From assembly GCA_018239725.1 (NCBI GenBank), contig JAFEGU010000342.1, positions 1 through 46,365 of the forward strand: a stretch of 46,365 nucleotides of DNA, read 5' to 3'. A program made the position numbers and the translations under genes. The stretch is from Verrucomicrobiota bacterium (GTDB lineage: Bacteria; Chlamydiota; Chlamydiia; Chlamydiales; Rhabdochlamydiaceae). Below the pieces are notes generated by a model that worked only from the letters and a program-made list of their open reading frames with translations, did not search any database and was not told the origin of the DNA. Shown one piece after another: positions 32,885-41,396 of the stretch; position 1 is the first letter of the stretch, and each line of letters begins with the position of its first letter.

Positions 32885-34660
32885 ATGGCTTGTGCAAGCA
32901 CCTCTTTACCCAAAGGATCGCAAGGCCCTGTTGCTCTCTATATCACTTCACCAGAAGATAAGGTTGGTGCATTTACAGATACGGAGGCCCAATTTTTAGC
33001 TCGAGTAGAAACAGCTGCACGAAACGGCCTTACTGTGGATACAAAGGTATTTAAAACGCTGGCCGAGATTGCTGAATATCTCCAAAGCACTTATACAAAC
33101 GGTGTCGATCAATTGCATTTTCGAGGCCATGGGACTCCAACGAAATGTATCCTGACATCAGTGGATGGAGGCGTTGTGTCCTCAGAGCTTACAGGAGATC
33201 ATCAAGCTGATTTGGAGTCCATTTGTAAAAGCGTACGCACAGGAGGGATCCTGGCAACGGAATCGTGCAACAATGGGTTAGGAAAGGATAATCTTCTTAA
33301 GTTTTTGGCTGGGCTTGTCCGACCTGGGGTTTTTGTGCTTGGAAGCCGTTCTTCAGAATTTTCCATAGAGTTCGCTCAGGATTTGCCCAAGCACATCCGG
33401 TATATCGGCTCAAAAGCAGATGAAAGCAGGTGCTATTTTAAGAGTTCAGAAGGAAAAGTCCACCATGTAAATTTGCCAGAAGTCGATGCGCTTTGGCACT
33501 TATTCAGATCTGACATGTCGGAATTTTCTATACAAAAAGTCTATGATTTTTGTTCCGAAGCAGTCGCATTGAGCCGTGCTCCTTCCGAGATCGAAAAATT
33601 TAAAGGGGAGCACCAAGAGTTGATTATTACCCTTTACCATGAAGTGGAAGCTATGCTGCGCACGATCCCTTTGCAAAAAGGGGATGCTCCAGCTCTTTGG
33701 ATAGAGATGTTAGATGATTTGGAAAAGCTGCATGCATCCGATCCTGCATTTGCATACGAGGGGCCAACAGAACTCATTTTAGCCCCAAGGCTTGAATCCC
33801 ACGAATTATTGGTGGATGGGAAGGGAACCTTCCATAACCTTCATATCCCAGATAATACTTATGTAAAGATCTATTTGTTCCTTCTTGGCTGTGCCTACGT
33901 CGATAAGTACAAGACCTTATTCATGATGCTCGACAATGGAGAGAGGATTACAGCTACGTCTGATAATCCATCTATCCGATTGATTTATGCACTTTCGAAT
34001 TTGGCCATTCATCCTAACCGGTATTCAACGCTGAGCGAAACGGTGTTGGGAAGGGTCCATCGGCAGATCAAAGAATGTTATCAGCTGGCTAAACAGCATG
34101 GACGAATCAAAGAGTGGTTCGAGGCGATCGGATCCACGGAGGATCCTTGCTTTGATGCTTACATGGAAAAGATCTCAGAGTTCCATTTCAACGAACTTCA
34201 TTTGGAAGAAAGGGATTTGAAGCTAAAAAGGGCTATTGAGAGCAATGACTTGGAGGCTTTCAGGGCTCTTGTTGATGAGGGGATCGACATCTATAGCCGC
34301 TATCGGGACGGCAGATCAATTTGCGACGTTGCCCTGCATTCCAAATCTAAAGAGATGCGAAATGAGGTCTTTGCCCTATTTCCAGATGGGAAATTGCCGA
34401 AACTGATGTCCATGAACTCCTCTATGAGTCCAACAGCTGCCTACGATATCCTCTTTGTACTATCCATCGATATGATCCATAGGGGCCTATTTTCCAATGC
34501 GCTCGCAATTGCGCAGGCTGTACCCAATGATCGTCTAAGAGAGGCTGCTGTCAAGTTTGTTGAAACAACTGTAGCCTATCAGAAAGCAAAGAAGAATCGT
34601 TTGGTTCATCCTTTAACTGATGATGAAAGGTCTTTTAATGACGCTTGGGCAGGAAATTAA
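32885..34660 (+). CDS. Caspase/CHAT-like protease, paralog of the 27236 gene
   Basis: 591 residues. The dyad is His82 in LHFRGHGTPTK and Cys128 in ILATESCNNGLGKDNLLKFL, 46 residues apart exactly as in the paralog, followed by VFVLGSRSSEF. The middle domain is also shared (WIEMLDDLEKLH, LIYALSNLAIHPNRYSTLSE, IKECYQLAKQHGRI). The C-terminal ankyrin region is degenerate (LKRAIESNDLEAFRALVDEG). It is probably an effector peptidase; substrate unknown. It is the second gene of an apparent four-gene unit (31956, 32885, 34638, 35247). Confidence 0.7.
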   Translation: MACASTSLPKGSQGPVALYITSPEDKVGAFTDTEAQFLARVETAARNGLTVDTKVFKTLAEIAEYLQSTYTNGVDQLHFRGHGTPTKCILTSVDGGVVSSELTGDHQADLESICKSVRTGGILATESCNNGLGKDNLLKFLAGLVRPGVFVLGSRSSEFSIEFAQDLPKHIRYIGSKADESRCYFKSSEGKVHHVNLPEVDALWHLFRSDMSEFSIQKVYDFCSEAVALSRAPSEIEKFKGEHQELIITLYHEVEAMLRTIPLQKGDAPALWIEMLDDLEKLHASDPAFAYEGPTELILAPRLESHELLVDGKGTFHNLHIPDNTYVKIYLFLLGCAYVDKYKTLFMMLDNGERITATSDNPSIRLIYALSNLAIHPNRYSTLSETVLGRVHRQIKECYQLAKQHGRIKEWFEAIGSTEDPCFDAYMEKISEFHFNELHLEERDLKLKRAIESNDLEAFRALVDEGIDIYSRYRDGRSICDVALHSKSKEMRNEVFALFPDGKLPKLMSMNSSMSPTAAYDILFVLSIDMIHRGLFSNALAIAQAVPNDRLREAAVKFVETTVAYQKAKKNRLVHPLTDDERSFNDAWAGN

Positions 34661-35225
34661 GCGGAACCTTGGGGTTTCAGCTTCTATAGAAACCCCAGCT
34701 GAAATCCGGCAATTTCTCTCTGATCCAGTTTATTCTGAACAGTTAAGTCTGATAACACAGCTAGATCTTCATGATAAAGGTTTGCAGTCCGTTCCACCTG
34801 AGATCCTATTCTTGCCCAACTTGACCCATCTTAACTTATCAGGGAATCAGCTCATCGCCCTTCCTCCAGAAATCATGAGCTTGATCCACCTTCAGGACAT
34901 CAATTTAAGCTACAATGAGTTTTCTGAATTTCCCAATGAAATTTGCCAATTGTTGGAACTAAAAAAAATCAGTTTGAATGGAAACCTGATTGGAAAGCTT
35001 CCTTCCCAAATCGGGCAATTGACCTCTTTAGAATCGCTTAGTCTCTGTGAAAATCAGTTCGAGAGAATTCCTTTAGAGGCAGTCGCTTTGCCCAATTTAA
35101 GGAAGTTAATTCTTTCGCATAACTGGATCAAGCAACTTTCAGCAGAGGATTCGGTCTTCTGTGAAAGGATCCCATCGGTCGAGCTTTTTGGCAATCCTGT
35201 AACAGGATCTGTTGAAGAGGATTAA
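34638..35225 (+). CDS. Leucine-rich repeat protein
   Basis: 195 residues with about six 23-residue LRRs, e.g. LTHLNLSGNQLIALPPEIMS, LQDINLSYNEFSEFPNEICQ, LESLSLCENQFERIPLEA, of the Leu-Pro-x-x-Ile type shared by eukaryotic and bacterial scaffold proteins. No other domain. The start at 34638 has AAAGG seven bases upstream; two earlier ATGs (34620, 34623) lie before that site. The gene begins inside the 3' end of the caspase-like gene, so they are co-translated. A binding or targeting partner role is inferred. Confidence 0.82.
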   Translation: MTLGQEIKRNLGVSASIETPAEIRQFLSDPVYSEQLSLITQLDLHDKGLQSVPPEILFLPNLTHLNLSGNQLIALPPEIMSLIHLQDINLSYNEFSEFPNEICQLLELKKISLNGNLIGKLPSQIGQLTSLESLSLCENQFERIPLEAVALPNLRKLILSHNWIKQLSAEDSVFCERIPSVELFGNPVTGSVEED

Positions 35226-35246
35226 ATCAACATTCAGGAGATCCCC

Positions 35247-35954
35247 ATGGCAGCCACTTCTTTGTCTGAGTTCGTCGCAAACAACTACCATATTGTTTAT
35301 CCAGTGCAGCATCGGTTAGAAGAGACCCATATTTTCCTTCTATGCGAGCATCATGAAAGTGAAGGCCATCGGAAGACCAATGCACTTTTTATCGATACAT
35401 TTGCCGATCCCAGAAGCCCAGTCCTCGTCGAAGCGGAAAAAACAGGCGTTCAAATTGACCAGAAGACCAATATCCAGTCTGCATACCTTTCCCGTAAGTT
35501 TAACGTATTTGGATGGGACAAATCGCGTGTTTCAGAAATGGTTGCTAAAACACCCGAAATGGTCCAAAAGATCGAAGAGATCAGACAATGGGAAATTTCA
35601 TTGGCTTTGAAAAAAGCAGGCATGGAAAAAACGGGGAAATACAGCCTATCGGAGATTCAAGAGGAATCGGGCAAGCTGCAAAGGGAGTCTTTTGCATTCT
35701 ATAGAGAAAATGACCTTCTTTTGCCCATGTTCCAGTACATGAACGATCAAGGAGTCTTTCTTGAACGCAATCAGGGGATGATCAAAACAATCGCCCAATT
35801 TTCCGGAACGGGAAAGAAACCGGCCTTTTTGATCTCCGGGTTATCCCATTTGGTGCCCAAAGCGTCCTATTCAACCTTTTTCCCAATAGAGTATGCCGAT
35901 CCGCAGCTGGACGGGATCAATGTGACCGTTCTTCATCCTCGGGAGTCAACATAA
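35247..35954 (+). CDS. TraB/ChaN/EreA-like superfamily protein, candidate
   Basis: 235 residues, not identified with certainty. The pattern LLCEHHESEGHRKTNALFID, VLVEAE, LERNQGMIKTI (Arg174-Asn175...Met178) and FLISGLSHLV (His201) resembles the EHE-type fold of TraB/PrgY, TIKI and ChaN, whose conserved Glu/His and R-N-x-x-M residues line a metal or haem site. No signal peptide. It is the fourth gene of the caspase-like unit, 21 nt after the LRR gene with CAGGAG before ATG. Partial homology by eye only. Confidence 0.5.
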   Translation: MAATSLSEFVANNYHIVYPVQHRLEETHIFLLCEHHESEGHRKTNALFIDTFADPRSPVLVEAEKTGVQIDQKTNIQSAYLSRKFNVFGWDKSRVSEMVAKTPEMVQKIEEIRQWEISLALKKAGMEKTGKYSLSEIQEESGKLQRESFAFYRENDLLLPMFQYMNDQGVFLERNQGMIKTIAQFSGTGKKPAFLISGLSHLVPKASYSTFFPIEYADPQLDGINVTVLHPREST

Positions 35955-36141
35955 CATCAATTATCAGACGTTTTTAGAGTCTGGAATAACGCATCTCCTC
36001 AGACTGAAATTTGATTTATGCCGCTAATAATCAGTTGTTTAGTATCATAAGGCGCTTGGGATATAGACATCTGCCCCATTATTTCTCATCTTTCTAATTA
36101 GTTAAACCTTCATGAAAAACAGATTACAACTAATCTTTATC

Positions 36142-36171
36142 TGTACACAAACATTAGTTTTTAACTATAAT
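36142..36171 (+). promoter_or_regulatory. Possible promoter of the F-box/LRR gene
   Basis: TGTACA (36142-36147), an 18-nt spacer and TATAAT (36166-36171), with the gene 36 nt downstream. The -35 is poor. The rest of the gap from 35955 holds short overlapping CAGAC/GTCTG stems (35965-36005) and nothing else recognised. Confidence 0.4.
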
Positions 36172-36206
36172 TTCGATCGATAATTAACCTTTCTGTGTGG
36201 ATTTTA

Positions 36207-37220
36207 ATGAGCGGTAAAATTAATTTTAAGCAAGACTGTAACCCTCTTTATCATATTCCACACAACCCAAATGATGATCCAGATGCAAGTCTAGAAGGTC
36301 AGATCCCACCTCAGGCCCTATCGCAGATCTTCTCCTTTATGTTAGGGAACAACCAGCCGGGCGACTTGTTGAACCTGCGCCCAGTCCGCGAAGTCTGCAA
36401 GCTGTGGAACCAAGTTGCTGAAGTAGCCATTTTGAAGCCCTATTGGGATATGGTCAAACAACTGCCCTGTTTTAAGCTTTCTCCGTTTGCACAAGTCTTC
36501 GAGCAGATCGAAACGGCCAATCCTAGTGTCGCTCAGTCATTTTTTTCCAAATTTCAAGACCTGTCAGCAAAACTGCTTCCCCCTCCAGCCACACTGGTTT
36601 TACCTCGGGATTATCAAGGGCTTTTTGATTCCTCATTGGAAAAAATGTGGAGCAAACTATCTCCGATGTTAGGCTTTCAACAGGATGATCCGATTTCTAA
36701 GGACGCCATTGAGATCCGCTCATGGCTAAATGATCCAGCAAATGCACAGCATATCAATCACGTTTATGCGCTTGATCTCTCCCATCTTGAATTAGAATTT
36801 TTACCGCCGGAAATTGGCCTGTTCACTCAACTTAAGACACTTTCATTACGTTACAACAGCCTTTCCAGCATAACTCCCCAGATCGGCAATCTCGTTCAAT
36901 TAAGCCATCTTAACGTAGAGCACAACCATCTGAAGGAACTGCCCCCCGAAATCGGCAAGCTTTTGCAATTGAGCTATCTGAACGCATCTCATAACAGGTT
37001 GCAGGCCTTGCCGCGGGAGATCGGCAATCTTGTCCGACTTGTCCAACTTTACTTAGAACATAATGAACTGGAATCTTTGCCGCCGGAAATCATTAAGCTG
37101 ACCCGCCTCTTTCAGTTTTGCGTATATGGCAACAATCTAAGGAACTTGCCTAGCGAAATCCTCAGTCTCGTTACGCCAGATCCTTCTTCTACAGAATCCA
37201 AAATGAACTCCCCGTCATAG
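36207..37220 (+). CDS. F-box and leucine-rich repeat protein
   Basis: 337 residues. The N-terminal segment IPPQALSQIFSFMLGNNQ then LRPVREVCKLWNQVAEV fits an F-box, the Skp1-binding motif of SCF ubiquitin ligases. The C-terminal 140 residues hold six LRRs (LSHLNVEHNHLKELPPEIGK, LSYLNASHNRLQALPREIGN, and so on). F-box/LRR effectors are known from Legionella and amoeba symbionts and act by recruiting host SCF complexes; that role here is inferred. The ATG at 36207 was chosen over an upstream GTG. It converges on the gene at 37222 with 1 nt between stops. Confidence 0.78.
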   Translation: MSGKINFKQDCNPLYHIPHNPNDDPDASLEGQIPPQALSQIFSFMLGNNQPGDLLNLRPVREVCKLWNQVAEVAILKPYWDMVKQLPCFKLSPFAQVFEQIETANPSVAQSFFSKFQDLSAKLLPPPATLVLPRDYQGLFDSSLEKMWSKLSPMLGFQQDDPISKDAIEIRSWLNDPANAQHINHVYALDLSHLELEFLPPEIGLFTQLKTLSLRYNSLSSITPQIGNLVQLSHLNVEHNHLKELPPEIGKLLQLSYLNASHNRLQALPREIGNLVRLVQLYLEHNELESLPPEIIKLTRLFQFCVYGNNLRNLPSEILSLVTPDPSSTESKMNSPS

Positions 37221-37221
37221 C

Positions 37222-38628
37222 CTAGTTATCTGAGTGGAAACTAAGCAAGCGGACAATTTTATCGATTAGACCTCTGCTCAATGAACTGTTTTCTATACCC
37301 CTCTTATAATCCTGCAAAGTAAGATTTGGGGTCCCAAGCGGTGCCGATAGCACCGCTGATTCCACCCTATTCGAACCACTGTTTAGAATAACCCCAAAAA
37401 AGGCAGCGGCTCGGTTATTGGGAAATTTACATGCGCTATAAAACGACCTCGATGATCTTCCAGGAGAATTGTAAAACCGGGCTTGGTCTGGAGAAACGCA
37501 CATGACCATTGGCTGTCCAGGTGCTTGATGCGGATGGATATGGACATTTTGCATGCCAAATCGGTTTAGAGGAAGCTGTGTGTTTGCTGGACCTCTTGAA
37601 CTGTCAATTCCCTCAGCTTCAAAAATCCCCATTGATAAATTTTGGTTGTGGACTTCTCCAAACTGAGCATTCGGATAGGCAGCGGAATGATAAATGACAT
37701 TCCGTTTGCCTCGTTCATTTTGATCTTCAAGCACTCCGGGAATATCTTGCCAAACGATAAAATAGAGGTCTAAATCCTCTGCATCATAGTTTACAAACTC
37801 ATTTTTTATCGCCTCAGGAAATTCGTGTAATTGCCTGATGGGCAGTTTGACCGTTAACAATTGCGAAAGGATGGGGTAACCTCTTTGGTATTGACCAATT
37901 TGCGGAATGCGGTCCATATGAAGGGCATTGCAAGTCCCTGGTTGTGTCGATCGTCCACTCAAGTCGATAAAGTTAGGATTGCCAATCCCCTGCTGACAAC
38001 TTCTGATGGGCATTGCCATTGTATTTTGCCAAGAGGCAAGTTCCCTTTCTTCTTCGATCCGTTGTTGTTCCGAACCATTTTTTGCTGAATAACAACAGAA
38101 ACAATCCAAAAAGCTGTTTAAGAGATCGACAAATGCATTCCATAAGAAGCTAAGAACGCTTTGAGAAGAAGGTTGCTCGGCTGCATTTGTTGCAGAACTT
38201 GACTCTGTTTGAGCGCTCTCTTGTACACCAAAGCATTCATCGAGGCTCCTGAGCAATAGGGCTGGATCGTTTTTCGCCCTTTTTTCTCCCCAGTCTCTAT
38301 CCTCTGTATTGGGCGAGCCGGAATGGTACCAAATTTTGCCGCCTACGTTTTGTTTATCTTGTTGAGGCAACGAGTCAAATATTTCATATGCAATACATCT
38401 TATAGCAAGATGTAAATGGTTAGGATTATCTAATGCATGTATTTCGCCATAATTTGCTTCCGAGGGCCTATTCGCTAAATTCCAGACTTGCCAAAATATT
38501 TTTTGACGAATTGTTTCGGGAAGATTATCTAATGTTCCTCGAGAATGAACATCTTGAGTGTTAAGCTGATATAGATTCAGAAGATGTCTGTAAGCAGATG
38601 TTCTTGCTAATTGCAGATTTAACGACAT
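37222..38628 (-). CDS. Hypothetical protein with IFW-NRP-NYG module, tandem paralog A
   Basis: 468 residues. The module at about 30-140 reads LPETIRQKIFWQVWNLANRP, NYGEIHALD, then GKIWYHSGSPNTEDRDWGEK and PALLLRSLDECFG. It is near-identical in layout to paralog B (38737) and related to proteins at 20411 and 5450. After it, a short hydrophobic, Cys-rich patch (FLWNAFVDLLNSFLDCFCC) is followed by a 270-residue C-terminal part with no recognised family. No signal peptide. The ATG at 38628 starts MSLNLQLARTS. Confidence 0.72.
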   Translation of the reverse strand: MSLNLQLARTSAYRHLLNLYQLNTQDVHSRGTLDNLPETIRQKIFWQVWNLANRPSEANYGEIHALDNPNHLHLAIRCIAYEIFDSLPQQDKQNVGGKIWYHSGSPNTEDRDWGEKRAKNDPALLLRSLDECFGVQESAQTESSSATNAAEQPSSQSVLSFLWNAFVDLLNSFLDCFCCYSAKNGSEQQRIEEERELASWQNTMAMPIRSCQQGIGNPNFIDLSGRSTQPGTCNALHMDRIPQIGQYQRGYPILSQLLTVKLPIRQLHEFPEAIKNEFVNYDAEDLDLYFIVWQDIPGVLEDQNERGKRNVIYHSAAYPNAQFGEVHNQNLSMGIFEAEGIDSSRGPANTQLPLNRFGMQNVHIHPHQAPGQPMVMCVSPDQARFYNSPGRSSRSFYSACKFPNNRAAAFFGVILNSGSNRVESAVLSAPLGTPNLTLQDYKRGIENSSLSRGLIDKIVRLLSFHSDN

Positions 38629-38736
38629 AATTAAATAAACCCATTTATTTGAATGTAATTTTATTTTATCAAGTGTTAAATGTAAATTATCAAAGATTAT
38701 TACAAAGTTTATTTATTTTTACAGTCTACATCGGTT

Positions 38737-39837
38737 TTAGAATGCGTTTTGCTGAAAAGGGTCCCCACCGAAGAAATGGGTGCTCGCCAATGGACGGAAG
38801 CATAGAGCAATCGTCAGATCTTGGAATCGGATCATCTGTTCCCATGAAGTGAAGTTCTTTCTGGCATCATACGGTTCAGATCCGAATACCCCTTTTATGG
38901 CCGCTTTTTCCATTTGCAAAAGAGCAATCGGAGTGATGATCAAACTGGCAACATTTGTCTTCCACTCTTTGACACGCTCTTCCCATGGCGTATCAGCCCG
39001 TGGAAACCACAGTTGAACTGCACTGACTGCCACGATCAAACGGAGCGCTGATGTGATTGCGGCTAAGACAGAATAAAGCACTGTGCCGAATATTAGCAGA
39101 AAGCATTTGGTTCGGACGATGAGAGGATGTTCATTAAAATAGAATTTGCACGATATCTCATCTTTTATCCAACGAGGTTCTCCATTAGAGAACAGAATGG
39201 TCTGATGGGTAATCTCTTGCGGCACTTCAAGATCAACGTGATTTAATAGAACTGACCAATCGCCTCCCTCATCTAGATCGCCATTTTTAAGACCATAGTC
39301 TTCCAATCGCAAGTCAAATAGATTTAAATACCCATTTATCCAACTATCTTCAGATCCAAAGCAATCATGCAAGCTCTTAAGCAGAAGAGCTGGGTTGTCC
39401 TTTGCTCTGTTTTCGCCCCAATTTCTATCGTCTGTACTTGGCGAGCCCGAACGGTACCAGATCTTGCCTCCTACCTTCTTTTTATCCCCTTCGTTCAACA
39501 CGTCAAATAAATCATTTACAGTATACTGCACGGCCAGGTGGAGCCGCTCGAGATGATCAAGGGCATGGATCTTGCCATAGTTTTCCTCTGAAGGTCTGTC
39601 TGCTAAGTCCCAAATGTGCCAAAAGAATTTTTGAGCTACGTTTTGTGGAAGCATATCGATAAGCTTTTGATTATCAGGATTCTGAGAGGTGGTTTGGTAA
39701 AGGCTAAGCAACTGGAGATATTGATTAGTTCCTTTTAGATCCAATTTAATGACATTGAATCGCTTTTGTTTTTTTAAACCTAATCTAATTATACAAAAAT
39801 TAACTGTTTTATTCATTATTAACGTTTTAATTGTCAT
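38737..39837 (-). CDS. Module protein, tandem paralog B, with apparent 5' frameshift
   Basis: Up to 366 residues. The same module as paralog A (LPQNVAQKFFWHIWDLADRP, NYGKIHALDH, GKIWYRSGSPSTDDRNWGEN, ALLLKSLHDCFG), then a different C-terminal half with membrane segments (CFLLIFGTVLYSVLAAITSA). Homology to A begins at codon KLDLKGTNQYLQLLSLY, not at the present start. In the next frame an ATG at 39755 reads ATG TCA TTA AAT like the start of A (ATG TCG TTA AAT), and one missing base after position 39744 separates it from the coding frame. So the current N-terminal 25-30 residues are probably former leader DNA. Confidence 0.6.
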   Translation of the reverse strand: MTIKTLIMNKTVNFCIIRLGLKKQKRFNVIKLDLKGTNQYLQLLSLYQTTSQNPDNQKLIDMLPQNVAQKFFWHIWDLADRPSEENYGKIHALDHLERLHLAVQYTVNDLFDVLNEGDKKKVGGKIWYRSGSPSTDDRNWGENRAKDNPALLLKSLHDCFGSEDSWINGYLNLFDLRLEDYGLKNGDLDEGGDWSVLLNHVDLEVPQEITHQTILFSNGEPRWIKDEISCKFYFNEHPLIVRTKCFLLIFGTVLYSVLAAITSALRLIVAVSAVQLWFPRADTPWEERVKEWKTNVASLIITPIALLQMEKAAIKGVFGSEPYDARKNFTSWEQMIRFQDLTIALCFRPLASTHFFGGDPFQQNAF

Positions 39838-39868
39838 TGCGTGTTGGTTTGCTATAGTTTAATTACAC

Positions 39869-39898
39869 TGGACACTGTTTATAAGGCTAAGGTATAAT
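39869..39898 (+). promoter_or_regulatory. Promoter of the HD-domain gene
   Basis: TGGACA (39869-39874, one base from consensus), an 18-nt spacer, and TATAAT (39893-39898). The predicted start is near 39905, which excludes an in-frame ATG at 39897 that lies inside the -10. Confidence 0.65.
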
Positions 39899-39929
39899 GC
39901 TCTCAAAAAATTATTTGGGAGATCTTTCT

Positions 39930-41168
39930 ATGGCAGGACAAGCCCTCGGTGCGCTAGCTAACCAATCCGGCCCGCTTACATTTCCCGATGACTTTACGAT
40001 TTCTGGATTTTACAATAGTCCGGTCAGCAATATGGTCGGATACTTTCCAGCTGTCGGAACTGCTGTGGGGCTGGGAAGGATCGCCTTCACGGTATACCAG
40101 ATCGCAACAGAACCTTATTCACGCGAACTGCGCGACCGGTGCATTGCCCAGCTGGTTAGAGGTGTATTAGAGACATTTGCCCTAGGTATTGCGCTTGCCG
40201 TATACGACTTGATCCAGAAGATCCAGTTCGCTCCTTCCTTTCAGACAATGACGCCATTTCAAGCCCTCTTTGATACTTCGCAGGCAAGGACGATTGGAAC
40301 TGCTTCTGAGGCATCGATCGAGCTTGACCGGTTTACCCAGATCAGTTCCCATCAATTTGCAGACCACGCTCCTCAATTAGTCGCCTTTTACCACAGCAAA
40401 CCACCTCAGGAACAACTGCTCCAACAATATGCTGGATATCGGTCGCAAGGAAACCATGCATTGAGGAACCAACAGATTTTTGCCGGTGCAGACTTTTACA
40501 CGCGCCACGGAATCATGCATGCCTGTTTTGTCGCTCAGATGATCCCCCATTTCATTCAGCACTACCGCGATTTGGGTCATGTGGAAGCATTGGCGATGAC
40601 GCAAGAAGATATCGCAGCCATGCAGGTCGTTGGATTTTTACACGACTACGGCCGGATTGCTTTGCAGGACGATCTAGGAAGAGACTCGCCCCGTTCTGAA
40701 ATGATCAGCCAACGCGCCGCTAGCGATTATTTGGTCCACATCATGGGATTTGCTCCTGATCGCGCCGAGCGTTTTGCGCGGGCGATCACATCGACTCATA
40801 TGCCGATGAATGCGGAAAAACCGTTGTTTGCCCAAATTCTCCAATCGGCTGATAGTTTGGCGATCCATCGTGCAGACGATTGGCAGTTCGATCATCGCCA
40901 TATCGATGCGTTCCGCTGGATCGATCTGCAAGTTACAGAAGAAGCTCAGCGGACGAATCCCCGCGAAAGAATATTCCAGATCGCCGATGCAGCAAAGCTC
41001 TTCCTCGTCGATCTCGGAGACTCTCCTCATAATGCAACAGGCCTGTCCGCTGCTTATCGAGGACAAGCGATCGCTGGTCAATTTTCCCTCGAAACAAAGC
41101 GGCAATACGAAACAAGCCCCCAATGCTATCAGCTTATGGCTGACCGCTTGCGCCGTTTTCTTGCATAA
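39930..41168 (+). CDS. HD-domain phosphohydrolase-like protein with bilobed membrane segment
   Basis: 412 residues. Two hydrophobic lobes near the N-terminus (FPAVGTAVGLGRIAFTVYQI and LVRGVLETFALGIALAVYDL) resemble those of chlamydial inclusion membrane proteins. The C-terminal domain has a metal HD set: His in YTRHGIMHACF, His-Asp in FLHDYGRIA, His in STHMPM and Asp in SADSLAIHRADDW. HD proteins hydrolyse phosphomonoesters or phosphodiesters; the HGxxH..HD layout also recalls the SidE-type phosphodiesterase domain, unproven. The ATG at 39930 has GGGAG eight bases upstream. Confidence 0.72.
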   Translation: MAGQALGALANQSGPLTFPDDFTISGFYNSPVSNMVGYFPAVGTAVGLGRIAFTVYQIATEPYSRELRDRCIAQLVRGVLETFALGIALAVYDLIQKIQFAPSFQTMTPFQALFDTSQARTIGTASEASIELDRFTQISSHQFADHAPQLVAFYHSKPPQEQLLQQYAGYRSQGNHALRNQQIFAGADFYTRHGIMHACFVAQMIPHFIQHYRDLGHVEALAMTQEDIAAMQVVGFLHDYGRIALQDDLGRDSPRSEMISQRAASDYLVHIMGFAPDRAERFARAITSTHMPMNAEKPLFAQILQSADSLAIHRADDWQFDHRHIDAFRWIDLQVTEEAQRTNPRERIFQIADAAKLFLVDLGDSPHNATGLSAAYRGQAIAGQFSLETKRQYETSPQCYQLMADRLRRFLA

Positions 41169-41298
41169 GACATCTCTAGGGATAAAAGAGGCTTTCAGTT
41201 GATTTTTAGTCCTCATTTTCCTTAAAACTCGATCTTCTATTTTTTCCTTCCCATTTTTTTGTCGTGTTTGTAAGTTGAAAACTTATCAGGTTTTGAGC

Positions 41299-41328
41299 TT
41301 ATAGAAATCAATGCACCCCTTCTATAAT
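41299..41328 (+). promoter_or_regulatory. Possible promoter of the porin gene
   Basis: TATAAT (41323-41328) 69 nt before the porin start, with a weak TTATAG (41299-41304) 18 nt upstream. The -10 is convincing, the -35 is not. Confidence 0.4.
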
Positions 41329-41396
41329 AGGCGTTATTGCTAATAGCCAAATTCCTGGTGATTTTGAGAATCGAAGTTTGACACAAGGATTTTTCT

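Noticed and set aside
39897-39929. Start of the HD protein at the ATG at 39897
   Set aside because: The ATG lies inside the TATAAT box of a good promoter; the ATG at 39930 has GGGAG at proper distance.
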